39,560 nt of DNA from Candidatus Aenigmatarchaeota archaeon (GCA_016177025.1 JACOWB010000009.1:1-39560); one strand, 5' to 3'. Numbered from the stretch's first letter, positions 7,730-17,291 are shown. Numbers and translations are program-made. Notes: generated by a model not told the origin, from the letters alone.

Positions 7730-7814
7730 TAATTTATATTCTAGTGGCAGGACAGTACCTTGACGAGGTATACTCAATTTGGTACAGACAGGAGTTCGAT
7801 TCTCCTCGAATCTA
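7730..7814 (+). pseudogene. tRNA-Val(GAC)-like sequence with degenerate 5' acceptor and possible 14-nt insert in the anticodon 3' stem
   Basis: 23-nt exact match to tRNA-Val T-arm region (acaggagttcgattctcctcgaa); D-loop CTAGTGG; GTACC-TTGACGA-GGTAC after removing one GGTA-bounded 14-nt unit; 5' acceptor does not pair fully with CGAATCT. Confidence 0.6.
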
Positions 7815-7815
7815 C

Positions 7816-8319
7816 TTATTTTTTAATTTTGTAAATAAATTCGATGGCGTATGGCACTAGTGGACCGACGGTGAGTGCGACCAACAAATTTCTGGCATAG
7901 ACATCGGGACCTGACCATAAAAGATTACCCCATGGTCCTACAGGGTTGAAGAATACGAAACCTGAAAACTGCATGGCTGTCCAACCGACTGCAAAAAACA
8001 AAGAACCAAAAACTCTCCCCACATATTTCTCTAGACCTGAAAATCTCCTGCTAAAAAGATTTTCAAGAAAGCTCACGCCGATAATAGCTCCGATTGCACT
8101 CGGTATCAAGAAAAGCGCCCCGAGAGTTTCTAGATTGACAGGAATAATCTGAGAACTGCGCTGGTAAAGAAATAGTGTATTGTCCAAGAAGGGAACAAAG
8201 GAGTTTTCAGTTGTTAGCCTGTAAATTACAGGAATAAGATAAATTATGGCGCCTACAATGATCCATTTCTTGTTTTTGCTTAAGCTTTTGAGCAAGGCTT
8301 CGAGAATATCCATAGACAT
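7816..8319 (-). CDS. Uncharacterised multi-pass membrane protein
   Basis: Several hydrophobic helices; intact ORF. Confidence 0.6.
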   Translation of the reverse strand: MSMDILEALLKSLSKNKKWIIVGAIIYLIPVIYRLTTENSFVPFLDNTLFLYQRSSQIIPVNLETLGALFLIPSAIGAIIGVSFLENLFSRRFSGLEKYVGRVFGSLFFAVGWTAMQFSGFVFFNPVGPWGNLLWSGPDVYARNLLVALTVGPLVPYAIEFIYKIKK

Positions 8320-8350
8320 AATTTGATTTTAGAGAAATAAAAGTAGAACC

Positions 8351-9176
8351 CTAGTACAAAGCCTGTATGCCTGCTATGTCACCTGAATTAAGATCCTGTT
8401 TTTTAGTTTCTCCGTATGATGCATATCTGTACATCGTCTCTTCTGTGCAGCTGTCATCAGGATGCCCCATTCCAACCGTATGGCCGAGTTCATGTGTCGC
8501 GATGTTCTCAAAGTCCATCTTGTCTGCTTCTCCTGTGCTGCTCCAATCAAAATCCACTTGGTCATACACCTGATCCCATTCCACTAGTTCGCGTTGACCT
8601 GGAGGACCATAAAATATCCCCCACACTATCGTAACTGCGATTGCACCTGGACTATCTACATCACCAAAATATACTTCATTTTGTCCGTCTGTACTCGATG
8701 TGTCAGCAACTAGGGTTGAATTTGTTGTGCTACCAGCACCAAGTATATCGTATGATGAAGCATCTTCCCATTTTTGGATGTTTGCTGCTTCATTGTTGAA
8801 GATGAAACCTTCGTCTAATCCCCTTGAATTTGCCGGATTGATGACCCAAGGCTCGAGAACTTTCCATTTAGCTCCTTTCGCTAGAAATGCGTAACATGTC
8901 GTTCCACCCTTACCTCCACCTGGAGTTCCCGGTGGTTTAGCATTTTCCTGTTTGTGAATAAACATGAATCCCTGCACTTCTCTACCGTCTACATCTCTAG
9001 CAGTTCCTAAACTGAACACGTTATCAGCTACCTGCACCGCATTAGGCGGTATCGTTACTGTGGTCCCTACTTTTGACTTGGTATTTGTTGCAGGAAGTAA
9101 ATTAGGTTGTGCAAATACCAAACCCACTGCACTAAGAATCAATAAGGCTGAGAGTAATCCAACCAGAACTTTCATA
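8351..9176 (-). CDS. Secreted matrixin-type zinc metalloprotease
   Basis: MKVLVGLLSALLILSAVGLVFAQ signal peptide; IATHELGHTVGMGHPDD (HExxHxxGxxH). The ORF-track start at 9295 would overlap the RNase P RNA, so the start is placed at 9176. Confidence 0.88.
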
Positions 9177-9227
9177 TTTTTATTAGTCGATGGAAGGTAT
9201 ATAAGGATTTCTTTACTACAATATATA

Positions 9228-9480
9228 GGCGAGCTGAACAGGTAGTTTCGCTTCTCTGTCAAAGGAGAAGTGAGGAAGTTCCCTCCACCCGTCAAGGTGC
9301 TGTGGAATCAGCCAGCTGAGAAGTTGGAACCAGAATCAGAAACGAATCTGTTGCCAGCGATAAGAATGATGAAATGACTTGCTGGTAATGGAATGAAACG
9401 GTCTGGTATAACCTTGGGTGCAAGCGTTCGCGCTTAGATAAATGCTACCTAAACAGAAGAGGGGCTATGGGCAGCACGCC
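9228..9480 (+). ncRNA. rnpB: Archaeal RNase P RNA
   Basis: GAGGAAGTTCCCTCC (CR-I-like) and AAACAGAAGAGGGGCTATGG (CR-V-like); ends GGCGaGCTG/CAGCaCGCC form P1; poly-T follows. Confidence 0.92.
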
Positions 9481-9492
9481 ACTTTTTATTTT

Positions 9493-9918
9493 CTATGGAA
9501 GACTCTCTCTGAGACTGTGTACTCTATCCCGATAAGCATTTTCCCTTTGGGTTCTAGAATTACCATTAGTGTGACGATAGTTGGAGGGGGTATCATCAAC
9601 AATCCCAAATATGTATTTTAAATCCTCAACCAACGGTTCATAATTTCGTTTGAGTTTTCCGCGTGGTGGTACTATCAGAGCTATTGGGCAGGATTCGAAT
9701 CCACCATCCATAGTTAATATGACAGAATGAGGATATTTTCCTGCTTCTGCAATTATATCTACGTCTTCTATCGGATTATGATTCAGGGCTCTTGCAACTC
9801 TAAATCCCTTTTCACGTAATGTTTCTGCAAACCGTGGAATAGAAATATTTTGATCGAGAATGACGGTAGGTATCCCATTATTAGAAGAAAAATCTCCGTG
9901 ATATCTCCAATCGCTCAC
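9493..9918 (-). CDS. PIN-like / DUF5615-like nuclease-fold protein
   Basis: PTVILDQNISIPRFAETLREKGFRVARALNHNPIEDVDIIAEAGKYPHSVILTMDGGFE. Confidence 0.6.
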   Translation of the reverse strand: MSDWRYHGDFSSNNGIPTVILDQNISIPRFAETLREKGFRVARALNHNPIEDVDIIAEAGKYPHSVILTMDGGFESCPIALIVPPRGKLKRNYEPLVEDLKYIFGIVDDTPSNYRHTNGNSRTQRENAYRDRVHSLRESLP

Positions 9919-9994
9919 ACGACATTATTTAAATTAAAAGGATAAATAATTCTTTCATTGAAAGATTTAAGAATATGCAGGACAATTCTTAACT

Positions 9995-10156
9995 ATGTCT
10001 TCTAAGAAAGATAGAATATACATGCCTTCAGGTGTAGGTGGACTTATTCGTTACCCTGATGAAGAGAAGGAAGTCGTCAAACTAAAACCTAAGCATGTGA
10101 TTTGGCTTGTTGTAGGAATTGCAGTTTTTGAAATTTTGCTGAAGTTTTTATTTTAA
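9995..10156 (+). CDS. secG: Preprotein translocase subunit Sec61-beta (archaeal SecG)
   Basis: 53 aa: MSSKKDRIYMPSGVGGLIRYPDEEKEVVKLKPKHVIWLVVGIAVFEILLKFLF; SGxGGLIRYxDEE motif plus C-terminal TM. Confidence 0.9.
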   Translation: MSSKKDRIYMPSGVGGLIRYPDEEKEVVKLKPKHVIWLVVGIAVFEILLKFLF

Positions 10157-10157
10157 A

Positions 10158-12680
10158 TCAGCTGAAATAGCCAGATAAAACTTCTCTATTTTTTTCCAGC
10201 CAGCCAATGTTTCTCTCCACTCTTTCAAACGCCCTATCCAATGTCATCTTGTATTTTACAGGATGCTTTGAGAAGAATTTCTTCAACTCTTCCTTTTCAT
10301 CTCTGCTAATGCAGGAACCGATAATAGCTTCTATTAGCCTGATAAACAGTTTTCCACTCTTCTGATATTCTTCTAGTCTTTTCCAGTTTTTCTTTACCCA
10401 TGGCAACAATATAGACCGTGAATTCGGATTTGATGCGACTGATGGGATTATGATTATCGAATCTTGCATCCTGACTTTTTTACTAAGAGAAAAATCCAGA
10501 ACCCTGGTTAATAGCTTGACGTCTTTAAACTGACCCAAAGCTATCAAAAGCATTCTCCTTTCATCAGGACTCTGTGTCTTAGAATACAGTTCCAAAAGAT
10601 TATTGTAAACATTTTCACCACCATTCGCGGCCATTATAGAAAACACAGGGGAGCGTATATCGGGGTGCAACTCTTGTTTTTTCAAATATCCCTCGAATTT
10701 TTCGTTTGCTTTGTTCAGAACTTCGGGATCTTCAGCAAAGCCGCAGTACCTTATAGCTAACTCACGCAGCAATGAATCCTTCTGGCTTTCGTCCTTTCTG
10801 GGATCCCATCCTAATCTGTCAAGAATTCCTTTGAAAGTTTCTGCATGGTAGTTTCTGAATTTGAGCCAGATAGAACTCCAAAAAGGTTCTTGTGAAAATA
10901 CAAAATAAATAGCACGCATATTCTGGTAAATATCGCTGAGAACAAGGTAATTGTCTTCATTGAAATAAGAACGGCTAAAGTCAAGATACCTGTCTATCGT
11001 AATTTCACCGTTTCTAGAAAGCTCAAACAAATCGTTCTGAATCCCCCATCTGTCTAATGCGTCCAAATCTTGGCTTGAAATCAGAAATTTCAATTTCGAA
11101 AGACTCCCGTTTGGATAACTCGCCCTGTAAAAGCCAGTTTGCCCGTAGTTTATTTTAAACCATTCGGGAATGTTTTCAAGCGGAATTGCCTTCTTTTGAT
11201 TGTCCAGCATTTCGACTAGAACCTGATTATCGGTTTTAATTACGAGTGGTATGGGCCATAGAGTGCTGTCCCTGTGATTGAAAACGAATCTCTTTTGTCG
11301 CAGCACAAAATTTCCATCTTCCAAGCTTGATTCAACAAGCGGATATCCGGCTTGTCTTATCCATTTTTCGGTGATTTTATTTACAGGCTTTTTTGATGCT
11401 TTGGCTAGAGAATTCCACAAGTCAGCTGAAGTGGCATTGCCATATTTGTATTTTGAGAGATAGTCGCTTACACCTCTTCTGAATATTTCCTCGCCGAGAT
11501 AACCCTCTATCATTCTGAGAATGCTGCCGCCTTTGGAGTAGCTGATGGCATCGAATATCTCCTCTATTTCATTTGGATTCTTGACATCAACTTCTATCGG
11601 ATGGGTTGATCTGATTGAATCATCAGTGAAAGCGCTTTCTGTTTCTTCACCGATGAAGTCTTCCCACATTTTCCATTCAGGGAAAAGATGATCAACGGCT
11701 TTGTACGCCATGAAAGTCGCGAAGCTTTCATTCAGCCACAAATCATTCCACCATCTCATCGTCACCAGATTGCCTGACCACTGGTGCCATAATTCATGAG
11801 CGATTATCATCGCTATTCTTTTCTTGACAGCGGTCGAGGTCGTCTTAGGGTCGAATAGAAGGTATATCTCGCGGAATGTAATTGCACCCCAGTTTTCCAT
11901 AGCCCCTGCGGCGAAATCAGGCAGGGCTATCATATCAAGTTTCGGCAACGGGTAAGGAACGTTGGAATACTCCTCGAAATATTTCAAGAACTTTTTCGTC
12001 AAATCCAGTGCAAACTTGCATTGTTGTTTTTTGCCAGGAACTGTGGCTACTCTTATCAGAGTCTTTCCTGTTTTTTCCTCTAAGAAATCAAACTCACCGA
12101 CACCGAGATAAAGAAGGTATGTCGACATCTTAGGTGAGCGATAAAATTTGACTATTCTCTTGCCACCTTGTTTGGTATCCTCTTTTATTGGCATGTTGGA
12201 TATGGCTCGCAAATTTTTGTCGATTAAAAGTGTGACATCAAAAGTCGCTTTATACTGTGGCTCGTCAAAACAAGGAAAAGCTCGCCTAGCATACGGAGCT
12301 TCGAATTGGGTGGTTGCAAGATATTTTTCAGATTTATTCTGGATATATTTGCTTCTGTAAAAACCGAGGAGGTTGTCGTTTAATTTTCCGTTGAATTCTA
12401 TCACAAGTATTGCCGACCCTCGTATTTTTTCACTGAATTTTAAAGTAACTGCCTCCTTTTCTGGATATATCTTTATTTTCGGTTTTAGAGTTGCTTTCTT
12501 ATAGTCCAGACTGACGTGTTTAATCTCCAGATCAACTGCATTAAGAATTATTTCATTGGAGTCCTTTATTTCCAAATCTATGGTCTCCTTACCTGAATAT
12601 CTGAAGTTTTTCAAATCTACATCAAAGGACAAGTTATAGTTGATTGGGATAACATTTGTGGGTATTATGCCCTTAGTCAT
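10158..12680 (-). CDS. M1 family aminopeptidase
   Basis: GAMENWGAITFREIYLL and HELWHQWSGNLVTMRWWNDLWLNESFATF. Confidence 0.97.
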   Translation of the reverse strand: MTKGIIPTNVIPINYNLSFDVDLKNFRYSGKETIDLEIKDSNEIILNAVDLEIKHVSLDYKKATLKPKIKIYPEKEAVTLKFSEKIRGSAILVIEFNGKLNDNLLGFYRSKYIQNKSEKYLATTQFEAPYARRAFPCFDEPQYKATFDVTLLIDKNLRAISNMPIKEDTKQGGKRIVKFYRSPKMSTYLLYLGVGEFDFLEEKTGKTLIRVATVPGKKQQCKFALDLTKKFLKYFEEYSNVPYPLPKLDMIALPDFAAGAMENWGAITFREIYLLFDPKTTSTAVKKRIAMIIAHELWHQWSGNLVTMRWWNDLWLNESFATFMAYKAVDHLFPEWKMWEDFIGEETESAFTDDSIRSTHPIEVDVKNPNEIEEIFDAISYSKGGSILRMIEGYLGEEIFRRGVSDYLSKYKYGNATSADLWNSLAKASKKPVNKITEKWIRQAGYPLVESSLEDGNFVLRQKRFVFNHRDSTLWPIPLVIKTDNQVLVEMLDNQKKAIPLENIPEWFKINYGQTGFYRASYPNGSLSKLKFLISSQDLDALDRWGIQNDLFELSRNGEITIDRYLDFSRSYFNEDNYLVLSDIYQNMRAIYFVFSQEPFWSSIWLKFRNYHAETFKGILDRLGWDPRKDESQKDSLLRELAIRYCGFAEDPEVLNKANEKFEGYLKKQELHPDIRSPVFSIMAANGGENVYNNLLELYSKTQSPDERRMLLIALGQFKDVKLLTRVLDFSLSKKVRMQDSIIIIPSVASNPNSRSILLPWVKKNWKRLEEYQKSGKLFIRLIEAIIGSCISRDEKEELKKFFSKHPVKYKMTLDRAFERVERNIGWLEKNREVLSGYFS

Positions 12681-12708
12681 TACATATTTTTTAGGGGATT
12701 GAAATATA

Positions 12709-13077
12709 TTAAACTGGTATTGATTGCCTTTGATAAGTGGGCTCTCCGCTTACTGAAACTACATGGGGAGTATTGTACAGATTCCAAGCAGGATAATACA
12801 AACCCTCTACAATTATTTTATACAGCTCTCCTAGGCATCTGGTTTTCTCTAGATTTTTGTCGTCTACTAATTCACGATAACAGGATAGAAAATTTCCGCT
12901 TGCCTGGCTTAAGCTAGATACTAAACCATTGGGCGAAGACTGGTTCGAGTCCAATGTTCTTAATGCCTTTCTGAAAGAATTAACAGAAGAAGTTAGACGG
13001 AGGTCGTGCAATTCGAGTAATAATGGTATTACTCTTTCGTTGAAGTCTTCTCTTAGAATCCCCACGTACCCCAACAA
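12709..13077 (-). CDS. Hypothetical protein, 122 aa
   Basis: Intact ORF between flanking genes; no recognisable family. Confidence 0.45.
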   Translation of the reverse strand: MLGYVGILREDFNERVIPLLLELHDLRLTSSVNSFRKALRTLDSNQSSPNGLVSSLSQASGNFLSCYRELVDDKNLEKTRCLGELYKIIVEGLYYPAWNLYNTPHVVSVSGEPTYQRQSIPV

Positions 13078-13111
13078 TTACTAATTAGCTAACCACTATA
13101 TAAATCTATCT

Positions 13112-13726
13112 ATGAACATGGAAAATAATAAAAGGATTTTAAAGCAGTTGAAAGAACTGGAGAGATTGAGCTCAAACATGAGACTGGCTGCTGAAAAATG
13201 GAGTAACCCTTGGCAGACATTAATTTCAACTATTCTATCTGCGCGAACAAGAGACGAAATAACAATACCTATCGCAAACAAATTATTTGAGAAATATCCT
13301 ACGGTTAAATCCCTAGCTAAAGGGAAGGTAAAAAATATCCAGAAGATAATAAGACCGATTAATTTTTACAAGACCAAATCGAAAAACATAATCAAGTGCG
13401 CTAAAATTCTAGCTAAGAAATACAATGGAAATCCTCCTCATGATTTTGAGAGACTACTGGAATTGCCTGGAGTTGGAAGAAAAACTGCGAATGTTTTCCT
13501 TTCAGAGATGGGTAAAGATACGATAGGAATAGATACACACGTTTCTTATCTGTCTCAGAAATTGAGCTGGACTAAAAATAAAAACCCTGAAAAAATCGAA
13601 GAAGATTTAAAACGGCTATTTCCAAAATATTATTGGAAGAAAATAAACCCAATTTTAGTCCGATTTGGAAAGACATATACAAGCAGAAGAAAGAAAGATG
13701 AAATTTTGAAAAGATTAAAAAGATAA
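13112..13726 (+). CDS. nth: Endonuclease III-family DNA glycosylase/AP lyase lacking the C-terminal Fe-S cysteines
   Basis: LELPGVGRKTANVFLSEMGKDTIGIDTHV (HhH, catalytic K and D); C-terminus FGKTYTSRRKKDEILKRLKR without the Cys cluster. Confidence 0.92.
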   Translation: MNMENNKRILKQLKELERLSSNMRLAAEKWSNPWQTLISTILSARTRDEITIPIANKLFEKYPTVKSLAKGKVKNIQKIIRPINFYKTKSKNIIKCAKILAKKYNGNPPHDFERLLELPGVGRKTANVFLSEMGKDTIGIDTHVSYLSQKLSWTKNKNPEKIEEDLKRLFPKYYWKKINPILVRFGKTYTSRRKKDEILKRLKR

Positions 13727-13749
13727 TTTAGAGTAATTCAATTCTTATT

Positions 13750-15465
13750 ATGAAGAACTACGAAATCGCCAAGACTCTCTATAATATTGCACTTTATCTG
13801 GAAATGGAAGACGAACCGTTCAAACCTAGGGCATATGAGAAGGCTGCTCGTTCTGTCGAAGCGTTAACAGAAGACGTGTCTGACATATACAAAAGAGGCG
13901 GCACCAATGCATTGATGGACATACCTGGCGTCGGAGAGGCTATATCAGCAAAGATTGAGGAACTGATACTGACAGGAAAGCTGGAATATTACGAAAAGCT
14001 GAAGAAGAAAATTCCTGTTGACATTGAAAGCTTGACTTCTATCGAAGGCGTTGGACCGAAGCGTGTGAAGACACTCTACAAAAAATTGAAAATCAAAACC
14101 GTTGAAGACCTTGAGAAAGTTGCGAAAGCCGGTAGGATAAGGAAGCTTGAAGGATTCGGTGAGAAAAGCGAACAGGCTATCCTAAAAGGAATTGAATTTT
14201 TGAAACGAAGCAAAGGCAGATTTATTTTGGGCTATGTCTTGCCAACATTGAGAGAAATTGAAGAAAGATTAAGGAAACTGCCAGAAGTTATGAAAGTAAA
14301 CATCGCTGGCAGTACAAGAAGGATGAAAGAAACTATTGGTGATGCTGATTTTATTGTCGTATCAAACAAACCTCAGAAAGTAATGGATTTCTTCACGTCA
14401 ATGCCGGATGTTGTCCATGTATACAGCAAAGGGTCTACAAAATCGATGGTCAAGTTAAATAACGGTCTAGATGCGGACATACGCGTGGTTCCTGAAAAAA
14501 GTTACGGCGCCGCTTTACAATACTTCACAGGAAACAAAGACCATAATATAGCATTGAGAAAGATTGCGATTGATAAAGGATGGAAGTTGAGCGAGTATGG
14601 TGTGTTTGACAGGCATGACAAATATCTTTTTGGTAAAGATGAAGAAGAAGTTTATGAAAAACTTGGGTTGAAGTGGATGCCGCCTGAACTCAGGGAAAAC
14701 ACTGGAGAGATTGATGCTGCTAAGAAAAACAAATTGCCAAAATTGATTGAATACGGTTCATTGAAAGGTGATTTACAGATACAAACCAAATGGACTGATG
14801 GGACGAATTCCATAAAGGAAATGGGGGAGGAAGCTAAGAACCTTGGGTTGGAATACATCGCGATCACAGACCATACGAAAAGAAATGCTTTTGTAGGAGG
14901 ATTGGATAATAAAAAAATAAGGCAACAAATGAAAGAGATAGAAAAAATTAATAAAATTATCAATGGTGTCAAAATTTTATCCGGTTCTGAAGTGGATATA
15001 TTAAAAAATGGAGAACTGGATATATCAGACGATGTATTAGAAGATCTTGATGTTGTAGGTGCCTCAATTCATTCAAGTTTCAATTTACCAAAGATTGAAC
15101 AGACTAACAGAATAATAAAGGCTATGGAAAATGAAAATGTTGATATTTTGTTTCACCCAACTGGAAGGCTGATACAGGAAAGAGAACCGTATGATGTAAA
15201 TATGGAAAAGATAATTCAAACTGCGAAAGATACTGGGACTAGACTCGAGGTAAATGCATTTCCGAACAGACTAGATCTTAAAGATGAACACATAAAACTT
15301 GCGGTTAAAGCTGGTGTGAAATTGGTAATAAATTCAGATGCGCACAACAAGAATCATCTTCAGTATCTTGAATTAGGAATTGCCCAGGCTAGAAGAGGCT
15401 GGGCTGAAGCTAAGGATGTTGTAAACACTAGAAAGTTAAATGATTTTTTGAAACTTTTGAAATAA
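13750..15465 (+). CDS. polX: PolX-family DNA polymerase with C-terminal PHP domain
   Basis: HhH (IPGVGEAI), NTase GDADFIVV, PHP motifs (AITDHTKRN, NSDAHN). Confidence 0.95.
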   Translation: MKNYEIAKTLYNIALYLEMEDEPFKPRAYEKAARSVEALTEDVSDIYKRGGTNALMDIPGVGEAISAKIEELILTGKLEYYEKLKKKIPVDIESLTSIEGVGPKRVKTLYKKLKIKTVEDLEKVAKAGRIRKLEGFGEKSEQAILKGIEFLKRSKGRFILGYVLPTLREIEERLRKLPEVMKVNIAGSTRRMKETIGDADFIVVSNKPQKVMDFFTSMPDVVHVYSKGSTKSMVKLNNGLDADIRVVPEKSYGAALQYFTGNKDHNIALRKIAIDKGWKLSEYGVFDRHDKYLFGKDEEEVYEKLGLKWMPPELRENTGEIDAAKKNKLPKLIEYGSLKGDLQIQTKWTDGTNSIKEMGEEAKNLGLEYIAITDHTKRNAFVGGLDNKKIRQQMKEIEKINKIINGVKILSGSEVDILKNGELDISDDVLEDLDVVGASIHSSFNLPKIEQTNRIIKAMENENVDILFHPTGRLIQEREPYDVNMEKIIQTAKDTGTRLEVNAFPNRLDLKDEHIKLAVKAGVKLVINSDAHNKNHLQYLELGIAQARRGWAEAKDVVNTRKLNDFLKLLK

Positions 15466-15477
15466 TCACGACAATTA

Positions 15478-15568
15478 CGTCTAATCGGTGTTATGCGACC
15501 ACATCAGTGGCAATTCATCAGAATTGAGTTTTACCGCAGTAAAATTTCGCCTAATCAGTGTTATATGC
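15478..15568. repeat. Imperfect direct repeat pair (CGTCTAATCGGTGTTATGC / CGCCTAATCAGTGTTATATGC) flanking three short perfect hairpins
   Basis: Hairpins CCAC-ATCA-GTGG (15499-15510), CAATTC-ATCA-GAATTG (15511-15526), TTTTAC-CGCA-GTAAAA (15529-15544). Confidence 0.6.
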
Positions 15569-15613
15569 CCGAATATGATCAAGATAAAAAGCACTATCGA
15601 CAATCTATAATCT

Positions 15614-16447
15614 ATGAAAGTTTTTCTCGGTCCAGCCGGTCTGCCCATGGCATCTGAAGGAAATACAATCGCTGGCATAAAAAAGATAAAAGAACTTGGG
15701 CTAAATGCGATGGAAATCGAATTCGTACGTCAGGTATATATGAATGAAAAAACCGCTGAGGAAGTAGGGCAAGTTGCCAAGGAAAACGAAGTAAGATTAT
15801 CAGTTCACGCGCCTTATTACATAAATCTCTGTTCGAAAGATGTGAAAGTGATAAAAGAATCCAAGGAAAGGATATTGAAAAGCCTTCTAATAGGAGAAAT
15901 TGCTGGGGCAGATGCAGTAGCTGTTCATGCAGCATATTATTCCGGTTTGACATCTGAACAAGCTTATGACAAGCTTAAGGAAAATGTTCTGGATATACTG
16001 GATAAAGCTAGATCAAAAGGCATGAAACACATCAAATTTGGATTGGAAACTATGGGGAGAGAAAGTCAGTTTGGTAGTCTAGACGAAATAATAAAATTGT
16101 GCAGAGATGTTGATAGTAAACATCTAGTTCCTTATATTGACTGGGGGCATTTGTTTGTAAGAGGGAAAGGTAAGATAAATTACGGAGAAGTTTTCGATAA
16201 GTTGAAAGTTTTAAAACTTGATCACATCAACTCGCATTTTGAGAATGTAAACAAAAATAAACGGGGTGAGTTTGTTGATGTTCACGTTCCTATTAATGGA
16301 CATCCGTCATTTGAACCTTTGGCTAAGGAGATAGTCAAAAGAAAATTTGACATAACAATAATTTCTGAATCGCCAATTTTAGAAATTGATAGTTTAAAAA
16401 TGAAATCAATATTTGAAAGTATCAATAATACCGTACGGTTGAGTTAA
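15614..16447 (+). CDS. Endonuclease IV-like (AP endonuclease family 2, TIM barrel)
   Basis: SVHAPYYINL, AVHAAYY, FGLETMG, YIDWGHLF, DHINSHFEN, DVHVPINGH, ISESP: ligand-like positions of the EndoIV metal site present. Confidence 0.88.
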   Translation: MKVFLGPAGLPMASEGNTIAGIKKIKELGLNAMEIEFVRQVYMNEKTAEEVGQVAKENEVRLSVHAPYYINLCSKDVKVIKESKERILKSLLIGEIAGADAVAVHAAYYSGLTSEQAYDKLKENVLDILDKARSKGMKHIKFGLETMGRESQFGSLDEIIKLCRDVDSKHLVPYIDWGHLFVRGKGKINYGEVFDKLKVLKLDHINSHFENVNKNKRGEFVDVHVPINGHPSFEPLAKEIVKRKFDITIISESPILEIDSLKMKSIFESINNTVRLS

Positions 16448-16666
16448 TTCACCATCTCCGTATGTTCTTCCTGTATGGCCGACTACTGCACGAGTTATAC
16501 GTACCGATACTAAGCATCCGTTGGGTATATCGGAGCCGTCATGTCTGATATTCAATCTCGTTCTGCCATCTAAAGTTTCCGCAACATAAGGTGATTTCCG
16601 GTCACGGGTTATTATTGCTAATACTTCCTGGCCTGGCACAATTGGTTGGTGTTTATTATTGTACAT
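16406..16666 (-). CDS. Small TRAM/OB-fold-like protein
   Basis: PGQEVLAIITRDRKSPYVAETLDGRTRLNIRHDGSDIPNGCLVSVRITRAVVGHTGRTYGDGE resembles TRAM; overlaps EndoIV-like 3' end convergently. Confidence 0.5.
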   Translation of the reverse strand: MYNNKHQPIVPGQEVLAIITRDRKSPYVAETLDGRTRLNIRHDGSDIPNGCLVSVRITRAVVGHTGRTYGDGELTQPYGIIDTFKY

Positions 16667-17291
16667 GCTTCTCGTCCTCGATTATATAAATTCCCGTTTC
16701 ATCTGCATGAGCTGATCTGAGACCATTAGGTGATTGATAAGGTCCATCGGGTCCACTTTTCTCTGAAAATTGGAAATGAGTTACTCCGCCACGATACATT
16801 CTCAAATCTCTGAGAGGAGGTTCTGTCACTCCTTTGCCCATTAAAATGTAGGGATCGTCTATAGGTGGGTTTATATCTAGTGCCTGATCTGCACTTGATG
16901 GGGTTACAGTAATTATAGGAGATTTATCAACTAGGTATTCACGAAGAATTATCGACATTTCATCAAAAAATTCTTCTTTATCAATTTCTGCAAGTTGTCG
17001 TTCACGTACTCTATATTCTAATGCATCTAGTAAAGTTTGACTAGGTACATTTCGATAAGAAACTGGATCCCCGTCTACAAAAACTGCTATTACCCTAGTC
17101 CCTTGAGGGGTCTGATCGATTAATCTGACTCTATCAGATTCTATTCTCCAGTGTCCAGCTATTGTGCTATTTATACCGTCTGTATGTATGGGTATATCTC
17201 CTCTATACTCTGATAACTGTCTCAGTAAAGGCCCTACCAATGTCTGCCTATATTCTTGTAATTTCTGCCTAGTCTCATTACTAATTATCAT
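16656..17291 (-). CDS. Hypothetical protein, 211 aa
   Basis: Intact ORF overlapping the downstream ORF start by 11 nt. Confidence 0.6.
   Translation of the reverse strand: MIISNETRQKLQEYRQTLVGPLLRQLSEYRGDIPIHTDGINSTIAGHWRIESDRVRLIDQTPQGTRVIAVFVDGDPVSYRNVPSQTLLDALEYRVRERQLAEIDKEEFFDEMSIILREYLVDKSPIITVTPSSADQALDINPPIDDPYILMGKGVTEPPLRDLRMYRGGVTHFQFSEKSGPDGPYQSPNGLRSAHADETGIYIIEDEKHVQ

Noticed and set aside
9177-9295. N-terminal extension of the protease ORF
   Set aside because: Overlaps RNase P RNA; a proper signal peptide begins at 9176
15478-15568. Possible integron attC site (GCCTAAT-type ends)
   Set aside because: No GTTRRRY core or R'/R'' arrangement and no integrase nearby; kept only as an unexplained structured repeat
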